Positions 18,724-26,983 of a DNA stretch of 64,000 nucleotides are shown in pieces (the stretch's first letter is position 1; the number at the start of each line of letters is the position of its first letter). Source of the stretch: Actinoplanes campanulatus (GTDB lineage Bacteria; Actinomycetota; Actinomycetes; Mycobacteriales; Micromonosporaceae); the NCBI RefSeq assembly GCF_014647795.1, contig NZ_BMPW01000017.1, positions 124,001 to 188,000 on the forward strand, read 5' to 3'. Position numbers and translations under genes: made by a program. A model generated the notes under the pieces. It saw nothing but the letters and a program-made list of their open reading frames with translations, did no database searches and had not been told where the DNA came from.

Positions 18724-18789
18724 CCACCCAGACTAGAAACCCCGGCCGCCCACAGCCAGCACCCGGCACCGCCCGGACGGGTGAACGCG

Positions 18790-19278
18790 TCACGCCCGGG
18801 CGGGGTCGGTCACCATCAGCGGATCCTCCGGAACGTCCACCCGCCCGTCGGCCTCCGCCGACGTCACCCCCACCAGTTGCAGGAACCGGTCACCCAGCTG
18901 CGGATCCTCGACCAGGATCAACACCGTCAAACCGGTGTCCGGGCCGTCCGTGTGCGGAAAACCCGTCACCGGACCACCCCAGTTGATCCACTGACCGTCC
19001 TCCACCGGGCCGTCCAGCGCCGCCACATACGCCGCCACCTGGTCCAACAGCACGAACGGCCACTGTGGCGGCTGCTGCTCATCGCCGCGGGCCACCCGCA
19101 CCGTCAACTCGAAGCCCCAGCGCTCACCCAGCCCGTACCCGACCAGATGCCAGTGCCCGGCCGCCGGATACGCCGACGCCGCCCGCAACCGGTAACCCTC
19201 AGCCGGATACGTCACATGCCACGGCTGCTCATCCGGATACAGCCCGCCCATCGCCTCGGTGACCGCGTCCCACATCAT
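18790..19278 (-). CDS. SUFU (suppressor of fused) domain protein
   Basis: A 162-aa soluble protein that is essentially one bacterial SUFU domain: WHVTYPAEGYRL, GFELTVRVA and WPFVLLDQVAAYV are characteristic. Bacterial SUFU proteins often occur as immunity-like or accessory proteins, but no toxin adjoins here. Its ATG ATG start overlaps the mycosin stop, so it is translated with the protease gene; a functional link is inferred only from that coupling. Confidence 0.8.
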   Translation of the reverse strand: MMWDAVTEAMGGLYPDEQPWHVTYPAEGYRLRAASAYPAAGHWHLVGYGLGERWGFELTVRVARGDEQQPPQWPFVLLDQVAAYVAALDGPVEDGQWINWGGPVTGFPHTDGPDTGLTVLILVEDPQLGDRFLQLVGVTSAEADGRVDVPEDPLMVTDPARA

Positions 19279-20441
19279 CCCGGCATTCGATCATGACCGG
19301 CCCGCCAACCGCGACGCCGACCCCGCCCCACGACCACCGCCACCACACCGGCCAGCACCGCAAGCCCCGCACCACCGGCCGCGAACCAGCCCGCCCGCAC
19401 CCACTCCGACGAATTCGCCGCCCGCCGCGGCGCGGTCACCACATTCGGCGCCGCGGCCACGACCGGGCCCGCCTCCTCGGTCAGCGCCCGGTACGGATTC
19501 AGCAGCCCGTACCCGTACTCGTCACTGCGCGCACCACCCGGCGCCGGATCCACCGACCGCAACAACCGCCGGGTTATCTGCGCCGCGCTCTCCCGCGGAA
19601 ACCGCTGCTTGAGCAGCGCCACCGTCGCCGTCACGAACGGCGTCGCGAAACTCGTGCCCTGCACCACCTGATGACCGGCCACCGGCGACGCCACCGTCAC
19701 GTCCCCGAACGCCACCAGATCCACATGCTCACCGACCTGCGAATACGACGCCCGCAGCCCGTCCGCACCGACCGCGCCGACACCGATGACCCCCGGATAG
19801 TCCGCCGGAAACACCACGCCGGCGTCCGGGCCGTCGTTACCGGCCGCCGCCACCACGATCACCCCCGCCGCCACCGCCTCCGCGATCGCGGACTGCACCG
19901 CCTCGCTCTCCTGCGGCATCACCAGCGAAATGTTGATCACCTGGGCGCGGCCCGGACCCGCCGCCCACCGAATCCCCTGCGCGAACGTCTGCGCACTACC
20001 ACCCGACGACGTCGCCGACTCGTCGATGTCCTGCTGCTCACTCACCCGCACCGGCACGATCGTCGCCCCCGGCGCCAACCCCTGCACCCCACTGCCCGCA
20101 TCCGCGCCGGCCGCGATGATCCCGGCCACCCCGGTCCCGTGCCCCACACAGTCCCGCCGGCCCGCGAACTCGTTACGCAGAAAATCCCTGCCCGCCGCCA
20201 CATGACCCTTGAGCTGCGGATGCCGCGCATCAACACCGGAATCGACCACCGCCACCCGCACCCCGGCACCGGTCGCCAACCCCGCCAACCTCGCCGGTGC
20301 GTACGCCTTCAACTCCGCCGGCACCGCCGACACCACCGGCTGCGCACCCAGACACGGCGCCGCCCACGCCTGCCGCGGAACCGGCACCGCCACCGACACC
20401 ACCAGCCCGGCCACCACCGCCACCGGCCACCGCACCACCAC
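19275..20441 (-). CDS. Mycosin-type membrane-anchored subtilisin protease
   Basis: A 388-aa S8 protease resembling MycP of type VII secretion. A signal peptide (VAVVAGLVVSVAVPVP) is followed by the catalytic triad in VAVVDSGVD, GHGTGVAGIIA and GTSFATPF, a Cys pair typical of mycosins, and a C-terminal TM helix (FAAGGAGLAVLAGVVAVVVG) with a basic tail. It would be exported and anchored with the catalytic domain outside. Three consecutive GTG codons (20441, 20438, 20435) are possible starts. No EccB-E or WXG100 genes occur in the window, so it is an orphan mycosin or belongs to a distant ESX locus. Confidence 0.85.
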   Translation of the reverse strand: MVVRWPVAVVAGLVVSVAVPVPRQAWAAPCLGAQPVVSAVPAELKAYAPARLAGLATGAGVRVAVVDSGVDARHPQLKGHVAAGRDFLRNEFAGRRDCVGHGTGVAGIIAAGADAGSGVQGLAPGATIVPVRVSEQQDIDESATSSGGSAQTFAQGIRWAAGPGRAQVINISLVMPQESEAVQSAIAEAVAAGVIVVAAAGNDGPDAGVVFPADYPGVIGVGAVGADGLRASYSQVGEHVDLVAFGDVTVASPVAGHQVVQGTSFATPFVTATVALLKQRFPRESAAQITRRLLRSVDPAPGGARSDEYGYGLLNPYRALTEEAGPVVAAAPNVVTAPRRAANSSEWVRAGWFAAGGAGLAVLAGVVAVVVGRGRRRGWRAGHDRMPG

Positions 20442-20504
20442 ACACCCCCGACCCCGTAGACCGGCGTGGATGCTACCGGCCGCCGGTTGTGCCCGGACCA
20501 CCCC

Positions 20505-20655
20505 GGCCGATAGGTTGAGAATCCAATCTGCGGTGCGCTGAGGGAAATCCGGTGAGAATCCGGTGCGGTCGCGCCACTGTGAACCAGCCCCACGGGGCCG
20601 GTGAGTCAGGACGCTCACGCGCCGCAGGCCCCATCGATCGGGACGCGTCATCCCG
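20505..20655 (+). ncRNA. Cobalamin (AdoCbl) riboswitch
   Basis: The leader of cbtB carries the conserved cobalamin-riboswitch pieces in order: AATCCGGTGAGAATCCGG (20549-20566), the B12 box GCGCCACTGTGA (20572-20583), then paired GC-rich arms. It ends just before the AGGAGG at about 20658, so the ribosome site of cbtB can be sequestered on ligand binding. Expected effect: cobalt uptake is turned off when B12 is plentiful. Boundaries are approximate. Confidence 0.88.
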
Positions 20656-20673
20656 TAGGAGGTTGATCCCGCC

Positions 20674-20868
20674 ATGCCCAAGGCACAAGCGCTCACCACC
20701 CCCGCCGTCTCCACCAAACTGCTGGCCACCGCCGCCGGCTTCACCGGCATCATGCTGCTGCTGGCCTACCTCGTCGCCTTCGACCAGGGCGCCCTCTCCC
20801 AATCCGGCATGTACCTGCACGAACTCATGCACGACGGCCGCCACCTGCTCGGTGTTCCGTGCCACTGA
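20674..20868 (+). CDS. cbtB: Cobalt transporter subunit CbtB
   Basis: A 64-aa single-TM protein with the CbtB hallmark C-terminus HELMHDGRHLLGVPCH, whose histidines and cysteine are thought to capture cobalt. One TM segment lies at about 22-42. AGGAGG sits about ten bases upstream of the ATG. It overlaps cbtA by ten bases and is directly under the cobalamin riboswitch, which is the usual context of this family. Confidence 0.92.
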   Translation: MPKAQALTTPAVSTKLLATAAGFTGIMLLLAYLVAFDQGALSQSGMYLHELMHDGRHLLGVPCH

Positions 20869-21584
20869 CCACCCCCGGCTACCCGCAACTGCTGCTGAGG
20901 GGACTACTCGCCGGGCTCATCGCCGGACTGCTCGCCGCAACGTTCGCCTACCTCGCCGGTGAACCGCACATCGACGCGGCCATCGCCATCGAGGAAGCCG
21001 GCGCGCCCGAAGGCGACGCCCTCGTCTCCCGCGACGTCCAGTCCGGCCCCGGCCTGTTCCTGGCCACCGGCCTCTACGGCATCGCACTCGGCGGCATCCT
21101 CGCCACCGCGTACACCGTCCTGCGCCGCCGCCTGCACACCGGCAGCGACACCACCGCCGCCCTCGGCCTCGCCGCGGCGGCCCTGACCGGCATCGTCCTC
21201 GTGCCCTACCTCAAATACCCACCCAACCCACCCGCCGTCGGCGACCCGGCCACCATCGACCAGCGCACCGCCGCCTACCTCGCCGCGGTCGCCCTCGGGC
21301 TGGTCGCCGTCTGGGCCGCCGCCCTCGCCGCCCGCACCCAAACCCACCCCTGGGCCCGCGCCACCGCCGCCGCGGCCGCCTTCGGAGTCGTCGTCACCAT
21401 CGCCTACACCCTCCTGCCCACCTTCGACGAGGTGCCCGCCGACTTCCCCGCAACCCTGCTGTGGGACTTCCGGATCTCCTCACTCGGCACCCAGACCATC
21501 CTCTGGACCACCCTCGGCCTCGGCTACGCGGGCCTGCTCGCCCGGCTCGCCCACCGCACCGAAACCCCCGTCACTCTTCCGTGA
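20859..21584 (+). CDS. cbtA: Cobalt transporter subunit CbtA
   Basis: A 241-aa membrane protein with five to six TM segments (LLAGLIAGLLAATFAYLAG, LFLATGLYGIALGGILATAY, GLAAAALTGIVLVPYLKYPPNPPAVGD). The P-Y-L-K-Y-P-P-N-P-P loop is typical for CbtA. With CbtB it forms a predicted B12-regulated cobalt importer. The stop overlaps the GTG of the phosphatase gene (GTGA). Confidence 0.92.
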   Translation: MPLTTPGYPQLLLRGLLAGLIAGLLAATFAYLAGEPHIDAAIAIEEAGAPEGDALVSRDVQSGPGLFLATGLYGIALGGILATAYTVLRRRLHTGSDTTAALGLAAAALTGIVLVPYLKYPPNPPAVGDPATIDQRTAAYLAAVALGLVAVWAAALAARTQTHPWARATAAAAAFGVVVTIAYTLLPTFDEVPADFPATLLWDFRISSLGTQTILWTTLGLGYAGLLARLAHRTETPVTLP

Positions 21585-22123
21585 CCGGCCTTCGGCTGAT
21601 CGCCGCCGGACACACCCGCGCACTACGCCGGGCCGTGTTCGGCGGCGACGACCCCCTCGACGACGCCGGCCGCAACATCGCCCGCACCCTGCGCATCCCC
21701 GGCAACGGCCCATGGATCAGCGCACCCTCCCGCGCCGCCCGCGAAACCGCCGCACTCCTCGGCGCCACCCCCGGCATCGACCCGGCACTCGCCGACCCCC
21801 GCTACGGCACCTGGACCGGCCACACCCTCGACCAGATCGACCCGGCCGACCTGCACACCTGGCTCACCGACCCGGCAGCGGCACCCCACGGCGGCGAATC
21901 CCACACCCAGCTGCTCACCCGCGCCACCACCTGGCTGCGCAGCCAGCATCAACCGGCACTCACCGCCGTCGCCCACCCCACGATCATCCGCGCGGTGCTG
22001 GCCGCCGCCCTCGACCTCCCGGCAACCGCCATCCGCCGCCTCGACGTCGCCCCACTCGCCGTCACGCGCCTCACCCGCCACCCCGACGGCTGGCACCTGC
22101 ACCTGCCACAATCCACCTCGTGA
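21581..22123 (+). CDS. Histidine phosphatase-like protein of the cbt operon
   Basis: A 180-aa phosphoglycerate-mutase-fold protein. GPWISAPSRAARETAALLG, YGTWTGHTLDQI and AVAHPTIIRAVLAAAL match later family motifs, so the second active-site His is present. The N-terminal RHG motif is not: the protein reads LIAAGHTRALR, with no Arg-His-Gly. Family members in cbt or cobalamin operons are assumed to act as alpha-ribazole phosphatase or a related enzyme. GTG start at 21581 overlaps the cbtA stop; the gene is under riboswitch control. Confidence 0.78.
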   Translation: MTGLRLIAAGHTRALRRAVFGGDDPLDDAGRNIARTLRIPGNGPWISAPSRAARETAALLGATPGIDPALADPRYGTWTGHTLDQIDPADLHTWLTDPAAAPHGGESHTQLLTRATTWLRSQHQPALTAVAHPTIIRAVLAAALDLPATAIRRLDVAPLAVTRLTRHPDGWHLHLPQSTS

Positions 22124-22581
22124 CCCTGCGCATCACCATCGACGACCTCACCGGCCCCGACATCGCCGCCCTCCTGCAACAACACCTCGACGACATGCGC
22201 GCCACCAGCCCACCCGACAGCAAACACGCCCTCGACCTCGACGGCCTCCGCACACCCGACATCACCCTCTGGACCGCCCACGACGGCCCCCACCTCGTCG
22301 GCTGCGCCGCCCTCAAACACCACGACCCCACCACGGCCGAAATCAAATCCATGCGCACCGCCACCACCGCCCAACGCCGCGGCGTCGCCACCACCCTCCT
22401 ACAACACCTCATCACCCAAGCCCGCCACCGCCACTACACCGACCTCTACCTCGAAACCGGCACCGCCGACTACTTCGCCCCCGCCCGCGCCCTCTACCAG
22501 CGCTTCGGCTTCCGAACCTGCCCACCCTTCGCCGACTACCGACCCGACCCCCACAGCACCCACATGCACCTCACCCTCTAA
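22120..22581 (+). CDS. GNAT N-acetyltransferase
   Basis: A 153-aa acetyltransferase. EIKSMRTATTAQRRGVATTLL is the acetyl-CoA loop (Q/R-x-x-G-x-A) and YQRFGFRTCPPFADY the C-terminal beta bulge; it resembles the YhhY/PhnO-like small-amine type. The GTG at 22120 overlaps the phosphatase stop (GTGA), so it is the last gene of the riboswitch operon, though a cobalamin role is not evident. Confidence 0.85.
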   Translation: MTLRITIDDLTGPDIAALLQQHLDDMRATSPPDSKHALDLDGLRTPDITLWTAHDGPHLVGCAALKHHDPTTAEIKSMRTATTAQRRGVATTLLQHLITQARHRHYTDLYLETGTADYFAPARALYQRFGFRTCPPFADYRPDPHSTHMHLTL

Positions 22582-23584
22582 ACCCTTCTTGGTACGGACG
22601 ACCCAGCCCCGCCGGACCACACCTCCCGCGGCACCACGCGACCCAGCTGCCCGCGCACGCCCGCGAGGCACCATCCGGGCTGAGCGCCCCCGGTCACCCT
22701 CACCCCAACCCCGCGCCGGGCCTCCCCTTCGTGCGGGTACCACCCGCAGAGACAAGGCGACTACACGAACCCCCGAGGGAACCACGCTTCAGGGGCATTG
22801 AGCGTCGCGCCCGTTCACGGTCGTCGATGGTCAGGGCGGTGGGTGGCGACTCGGGACGTGTTCTCCGAGGAAGAGCTGGTCCCGCGCGGAAACGTGGACA
22901 CGGGTGGCGCACCTTCTCACCGAGCGGCGGCGGCAGGAGCTGGACCTGCTGCTGGTCGCGCCATCCCGGGACCTGGTGGGAGGATGGCGACTTCCCCCTC
23001 CACCACACCAGCGTCGGCTGGCAGTTGACCCACCCTCGCTACCCGACCTGACCGGCCGGGCCGTCGACGTCGGCCATCCGTACTCGTCAAGCACGGTCCG
23101 CAGCAGCCGGAACCACACACCGACGTGAACGGTGCCGCCGCGGCAGGGTGACCTGGCCGGTGGTGACGCCTTCGTGGGCACACCGGTTCATGACCTGGAC
23201 TGCCGCGCTGGTGGAAATGGTCGCGGGCTCGGGGCGCCCCGGTAGTGCCGCACGGCGATGCCGGCGGGCAGCAGGAGGCATCCGTGTTCGGGGCGGCTGA
23301 CCCCACTCAGTCACCGGAGATCCAGAGATATCCGCGCGCCCGGGTCGCCTCCTCTCACCGCAGCCGTGTTCATGGCCAGGATCACGGTTGACGGGGCTAT
23401 CCCGAACGTTGGTCCCCGAGACCCGACGCGTGCCCGGTCAGTCGCGCCGAGTCGGGCAAGGCGAGGGCGTCGGCCGTACGTGCTGCCGTTGGCCCGGACG
23501 GCGACGCCGTCGCGGGTGAGTTCGTTTCGCGGTGATGGATCGGAGCTTCGGTGCAGAGGGCCGCGCGACGGTCCGTGAGCGTTG
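22582..23584. other. 1-kb region without an intact gene
   Basis: Open frames here are short, in conflicting phases and rich in Arg/Pro/Ser/Gly, as expected for non-coding GC-rich DNA. The only recognisable content is the TniQ-like remnant on the minus strand (about 22990-23290). No terminal repeats or IS ends were seen. The compositional break suggests an old insertion or deletion scar. Confidence 0.5.
22990..23290 (-). pseudogene. Frameshifted remnant resembling a TniQ-family protein
   Basis: Two minus-strand frames together read like the middle of an actinobacterial TniQ-type protein: PATISTSAAVQVMNRCAHEG then TTGQVTLPRR in one phase, and GVWFRLLRTVLDEYGW in another, with a frameshift near 23130. 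Both ends are missing. TniQ proteins accompany Tn7-like and related transposition systems. Identification rests on recalled similarity only. Confidence 0.35.
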
Positions 23585-24259
23585 CTATGCGGAGGCTCTC
23601 AGGGGATCGAGGGCGGCCAGGATGAGGTCGAGGCCGAATATGAACTCCTCTGCCGGGTCGCAGCCGGCAGCGACGAGTGCCGCGGCGGACTCGTTGAGGT
23701 AGGGGAACTCGTCAGGAGGAAGCTGGGGCAGGAAGACGTCCTCGGTCATGTTCGCGAGTTCATCGGCGGTGTCGAACGGCAGGCTGGCTTCCTGCAGGGC
23801 GAAACCGTAGACATAGCTGTCGAGCAACCAGTTGGCGTGCGTCGCCATCAAGACCGGGAAGCCAGCCCTCCGTAGGCAGGCGGTGACCGCTTCGCGGTGG
23901 CGGAGGTTCGCGGGCCCGGGCGACGTCCGCGACTCCATCAGGCCGATCGCCCACGGGTGGCGTGCGAGAACCTGTCGGGCGGATACCGCCCGCCGTCGCA
24001 TCGCTGACTGCCAGTCGGTCCCTTCGGGCGGGAGCTCGATCTCCTCGAACACCACGTCGATCATGGCGTCCAGCAACTCCTCCTTGTTCGCCACGTAGTA
24101 GTAGAGCGACATCGCGCCCGCGCCGAGCGCGCCAGCCAGCCGGCGCATGCTCAGCCCGTCGACCCCCTCACAGTCGGCGAGCCGGATCGCCTCGATCACC
24201 ACCCGTTGCTTGCTCAACCCCGCGTCTGACGCGCCCTGGCGTTGCTTCCTCACAGACAC
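23585..24259 (-). CDS. TetR family regulator
   Basis: A 224-aa TetR protein of the TetR_C-type seen in TetR/TipA-like drug regulators. The HTH (LSMRRLAGALGAGAMSLYYYV) lies at about 35-55. GTG codons at 24259 and 24253 are both near AGGAG. It is divergent from a promoter overlapped by three operator-like repeats (24291-24337), so it likely represses the membrane protein at 24667 and itself. Codon use is slightly less GC-rich than its neighbours. Confidence 0.88.
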   Translation of the reverse strand: MSVRKQRQGASDAGLSKQRVVIEAIRLADCEGVDGLSMRRLAGALGAGAMSLYYYVANKEELLDAMIDVVFEEIELPPEGTDWQSAMRRRAVSARQVLARHPWAIGLMESRTSPGPANLRHREAVTACLRRAGFPVLMATHANWLLDSYVYGFALQEASLPFDTADELANMTEDVFLPQLPPDEFPYLNESAAALVAAGCDPAEEFIFGLDLILAALDPLRASA

Positions 24260-24283
24260 GGGTCTCCTCGCTCCTCGAACGGC

Positions 24284-24337
24284 TTGACTATCGTACAGCG
24301 TACGAGCATAGTACGGCGTACGAAGTACAGCGTACGA
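24284..24337 (+). promoter_or_regulatory. Promoter overlapped by three TetR operator repeats
   Basis: TTGACT (24284-24289) and CATAGT (24307-24312) are separated by 17 bp and look like a sigma-70-type promoter reading right. GTACRGCGTACGA occurs three times, at 24293, 24311 and 24325; the first is a palindrome TCGTAC-AGC-GTACGA. The copies cover the -35/-10 spacer, the -10 and the start region, an arrangement suited to repression by the adjacent TetR protein. Confidence 0.65.
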
Positions 24338-24597
24338 GCAAACGGAGTCGCAGCTCGGACGTGAGGAGGCTCCTATGGGAACCGATCAGCGGCCGAACGC
24401 CTCCAGCGCGCCTGGTACCAAGGGCCGGTCCGGCCGGGGCGGCGACGATGCGGCCCGCCGTCCAGCACCGCTACGGCCTGCCCTCACTGCTCGAGTCGTC
24501 CACCGTCTGACGACCCGACCGACCCAACCCGTGCGCATGCACGCCCAGGCCTGCCGCCACTCCGCCGGAGGGACCGCTCCTCTTGAAAGAAGAACCG

Positions 24598-24663
24598 ATG
24601 ACCATCCGAACGAACACCCTGAACCTGCTGACAACCCGCCATCCGACTGAAACGAAGGAGTAA
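24598..24663 (+). CDS. Possible 21-aa upstream ORF/leader
   Basis: A short frame starts at ATG 24598 behind AAAGAAGA and stops (TAA) three bases before the start of the membrane protein gene, whose GAAGGAG ribosome site lies within its last codons. It could couple translation to the next gene. No similarity recognised, and it may be chance. The rest of the 24338-24597 leader shows nothing clear. Confidence 0.3.
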   Translation: MTIRTNTLNLLTTRHPTETKE

Positions 24664-24666
24664 AAG

Positions 24667-25371
24667 ATGAGATCACCGCAGAACACCGCCACCAGGCTAG
24701 CCCGCAGTTGGTTCGTTCCAGGCCGGCTCGTCGGCGCCGCGGCGATCGCGTTCGCGGTGTCGGTGGCGATAGAGAACGCGGTGCTGGCGGGAACGGGCGC
24801 GCCGACCTTCGGCGCTCCGATCGAGGAAGTGCTGGCCTACTACGCAGCCAACAAAGACTCGGTCGCGATCGCGTCCAGTCAGGTGGCCCTGAACCTGCCG
24901 CTGCTACTCGTGTTCGTGACCGGCCTGCACGGCCTCGTGGAGCGGCGCGGCGGAGCGGGCGCCGACTGGTCGCGCCTCACCTTGGCCGCTGGCGCGACGC
25001 TGTCGGCCATCTTCGTGCTTGTCAACGCCCTGCAGATCGGGCTCGCGCTCTCCGCCGGCGGGCTCGCCGAGCCGACGCCCGCGTTCGAACTCGTCTGGCA
25101 GGTCCACGCGGCGGCGTTCGCGCTGACGCTGCCGACGCTCGGCACCACCTTCATCGGCGCGGCCCTCGCCGCGCACGCGAGCGGGCTGACTCCGGCTTGG
25201 CAGCGCCTGCTGGGCCTGGTGGGCGGGAGCCTGCTGCTCGCCGCGGGGATCGGCAACCTCGCGATCGCCGACGGCTCGAAGCTGATCTTCGTCGGGCTCC
25301 TAGGGTTCGCCGCCTGGCTCGTCTGGCTGCTCGCGACCGGCGTGCGCCTCGTCCGGTCGCGAGCGAGATGA
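24667..25371 (+). CDS. Six-TM membrane protein of unknown function
   Basis: A 234-aa membrane protein with about six TM segments (LVGAAAIAFAVSVAIE, ALNLPLLLVFVTGLHGL, LTLAAGATLSAIFVLVNALQ, LIFVGLLGFAAWLVWLLA). The topology resembles DUF4386-like proteins, but no signature is decisive. GAAGGAG lies seven bases upstream of the ATG. It is the evident target of the divergent TetR regulator through the triple operator, which hints at an inducible export or resistance role (inferred). Confidence 0.8.
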   Translation: MRSPQNTATRLARSWFVPGRLVGAAAIAFAVSVAIENAVLAGTGAPTFGAPIEEVLAYYAANKDSVAIASSQVALNLPLLLVFVTGLHGLVERRGGAGADWSRLTLAAGATLSAIFVLVNALQIGLALSAGGLAEPTPAFELVWQVHAAAFALTLPTLGTTFIGAALAAHASGLTPAWQRLLGLVGGSLLLAAGIGNLAIADGSKLIFVGLLGFAAWLVWLLATGVRLVRSRAR

Positions 25372-25397
25372 GGGCGGCGCCGACCGGTTCGCCGCCC
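25372..25397 (+). terminator. Terminator hairpin
   Basis: An 8-bp stem GGGCGGCG / CGCCGCCC with a 10-nt loop follows directly after the stop codon of the membrane protein gene. Confidence 0.5.
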
Positions 25398-25520
25398 CAC
25401 GACGCTGACCAGCCTTACCGCTGGTTTTCACAAGATCGTTAGTTCTGACGCCTGCCCGCGTGGCGGGTGGTGGGCGAATCCGCTGGTGCGATCGGCGAGG
25501 CGTGGCTACGCTGCGCCGCA

Positions 25521-26264
25521 ATGGCGAACCTGGTGCATCTCACTCCCGAGGACCGAGCGCGGCGAATCGTCCGCACCGGCGTTGCCGCACGCAGTCCTGG
25601 CCGCGCCGGTGAACGGGGCGTCTACTGCATGCCGTCACTCACCTCCTACACGCTCACCCACCAGTGGGTACGCGAGCTGCGCCGCTGGCACCCGGGCGTG
25701 CTCGCCGCCGTGGACCTGCGCATTTCCGACGACGAGCCGGTCCTGGTCGGCCGGTACAACCGGGAGCCGGAGCGCTGCCCGGCCGCGCGGGCCGTTGCCC
25801 TGGTGCGCGAGGCGGCCGATCCGCGTGGCTTCGAGATCTTCGTGCCCCGTGCGATCTCAGCCGGCGAAGTGCGTCGAGTCCGAAGCGTGGCGCAGGGCAT
25901 CGGCTGGCGGCACAAACCGGACGCGCACGGCATCCGGCCGTGTACCTGTCCCGCCTGCATTCAACCCGGCACCCCCAAGGCGGCCCGACTACGTCGCCGC
26001 CTGCCGGACGAGGACCTCCGGCCCCGCAAGACCAAACCGGAGCTGATGGCGCAGCTGCACGGCGCGGCGACGGTGGAGGACGTCTGTGACGCACTGTGGG
26101 GACTCGGCACGCGCAGCCGGGGCGGCGCCGAAGAGCTCGAGTTTCTCGCCGACCACCCCGACCCGGACGTACGCGAACTGCTCTACGACGTACTGGAGTC
26201 CTATCGCGGCAAGGCCGCCCGCGAGTTACGGACCCGGCTGCTGAGCAACGCCGACTGGCTCTGA
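25521..26264 (+). CDS. Conserved hypothetical protein, possibly ART-like N-terminus
   Basis: A 247-aa soluble protein. The beginning (VHLTPEDRARRIVRTGV, then ERGVYCMPSLTSYTLTHQWV) is laid out like proteins of the ADP-ribosyltransferase-like fold, where a substrate-binding His is followed by a short helix and strand, but catalytic residues cannot be assigned. A CTCPAC motif near residue 150 may bind zinc. The C-terminal third resembles a HEAT-like repeat (LEFLADHPDPDVRELLYDVL). ATG at 25521; single gene. Function unknown. Confidence 0.7.
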   Translation: MANLVHLTPEDRARRIVRTGVAARSPGRAGERGVYCMPSLTSYTLTHQWVRELRRWHPGVLAAVDLRISDDEPVLVGRYNREPERCPAARAVALVREAADPRGFEIFVPRAISAGEVRRVRSVAQGIGWRHKPDAHGIRPCTCPACIQPGTPKAARLRRRLPDEDLRPRKTKPELMAQLHGAATVEDVCDALWGLGTRSRGGAEELEFLADHPDPDVRELLYDVLESYRGKAARELRTRLLSNADWL

Positions 26265-26454
26265 CCTACCACGACGTCCGCGTCGACGAACAAGCGCGAC
26301 GCCGCAGTAGCGCATCACCGCGGCACACAGCGTCCACACCAACCTCGTCCAGGGAAGTCCCCTGCCGTGCGAGCCCCCGTGGAACAACCGAAAGGAGTGA
26401 TCCCGGCCGGGAAGACGATAGGCAACACCACCGGCCACCCGCCTTCATGGACAC

Positions 26455-26943
26455 ATGCCCTCCTCCCGCGCGCGACGAAGACTCATCGCCCTCGCCACCA
26501 CCGCCGCAGGCCTGCTCATCGCCCTCATCGGCGTCCGCAGCCTCGACGACCTCACCTTCGAACTCAGCACCGAACTGGCCGCCACCGCCCTCGTCGCCGC
26601 CTTCTGGCTCCTCATCCGCCTGGCAGCCCCACCCCGCGCCACCTGCCCCCACTGCGGAAACCACGAGACGATCCTCCGCGCGGCCTCCACCACCGGACAC
26701 CAGCAACACATCATCGGCCTCGTCGCCGTCGCCCTCGCCGGATGCTTCGGCCCCATACTCCTGATCGGCGGCTACACCGACCTCGACCAGGGCGACCGCG
26801 ACAACGTGCCGCTCCTGCTCATCCTCGGCACGCTCACCGCGCTCGGCTTCACCGTCGGCCTCCGCTGGGTACGCCGTCATCGCCGCCGCCCACCGATCAG
26901 CTGCAAGAACTGCGGCTACCACTGGCCCACCACCACCCGCTGA
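26455..26943 (+). CDS. Membrane protein with split zinc-ribbon cysteines
   Basis: A 162-aa protein with four TM helices in two pairs (LIALATTAAGLLIALIGV, ATALVAAFWLLIRLA, HIIGLVAVALAGCFGPILLI, LLILGTLTALGFTVGL). CPHCGN follows the second helix and CKNCGYHW closes the protein, so the two CxxC knuckles could form one zinc ribbon on the cytoplasmic face. Not recognised as a named family. Ends inside a strong hairpin. Confidence 0.7.
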   Translation: MPSSRARRRLIALATTAAGLLIALIGVRSLDDLTFELSTELAATALVAAFWLLIRLAAPPRATCPHCGNHETILRAASTTGHQQHIIGLVAVALAGCFGPILLIGGYTDLDQGDRDNVPLLLILGTLTALGFTVGLRWVRRHRRRPPISCKNCGYHWPTTTR

Positions 26944-26975
26944 ACGCCACCGGCGAGACTCGCCGGTGGCGTTCA
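26941..26975. terminator. Bidirectional terminator
   Basis: A perfect 16-bp stem (TGAACGCCACCGGCGA and its complement) with a 3-nt loop begins at the stop codon of the zinc-ribbon membrane protein and lies nine bases from the end of the convergent nitroreductase-hemerythrin gene. Confidence 0.8.
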
Positions 26976-26983
26976 CACCCGAA

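Noticed and set aside
22399-23051. Several short ORFs on both strands in the coding gap
   Set aside because: Mutually overlapping with Arg/Pro/Ser-rich composition; only the TniQ-like strings look protein-derived.
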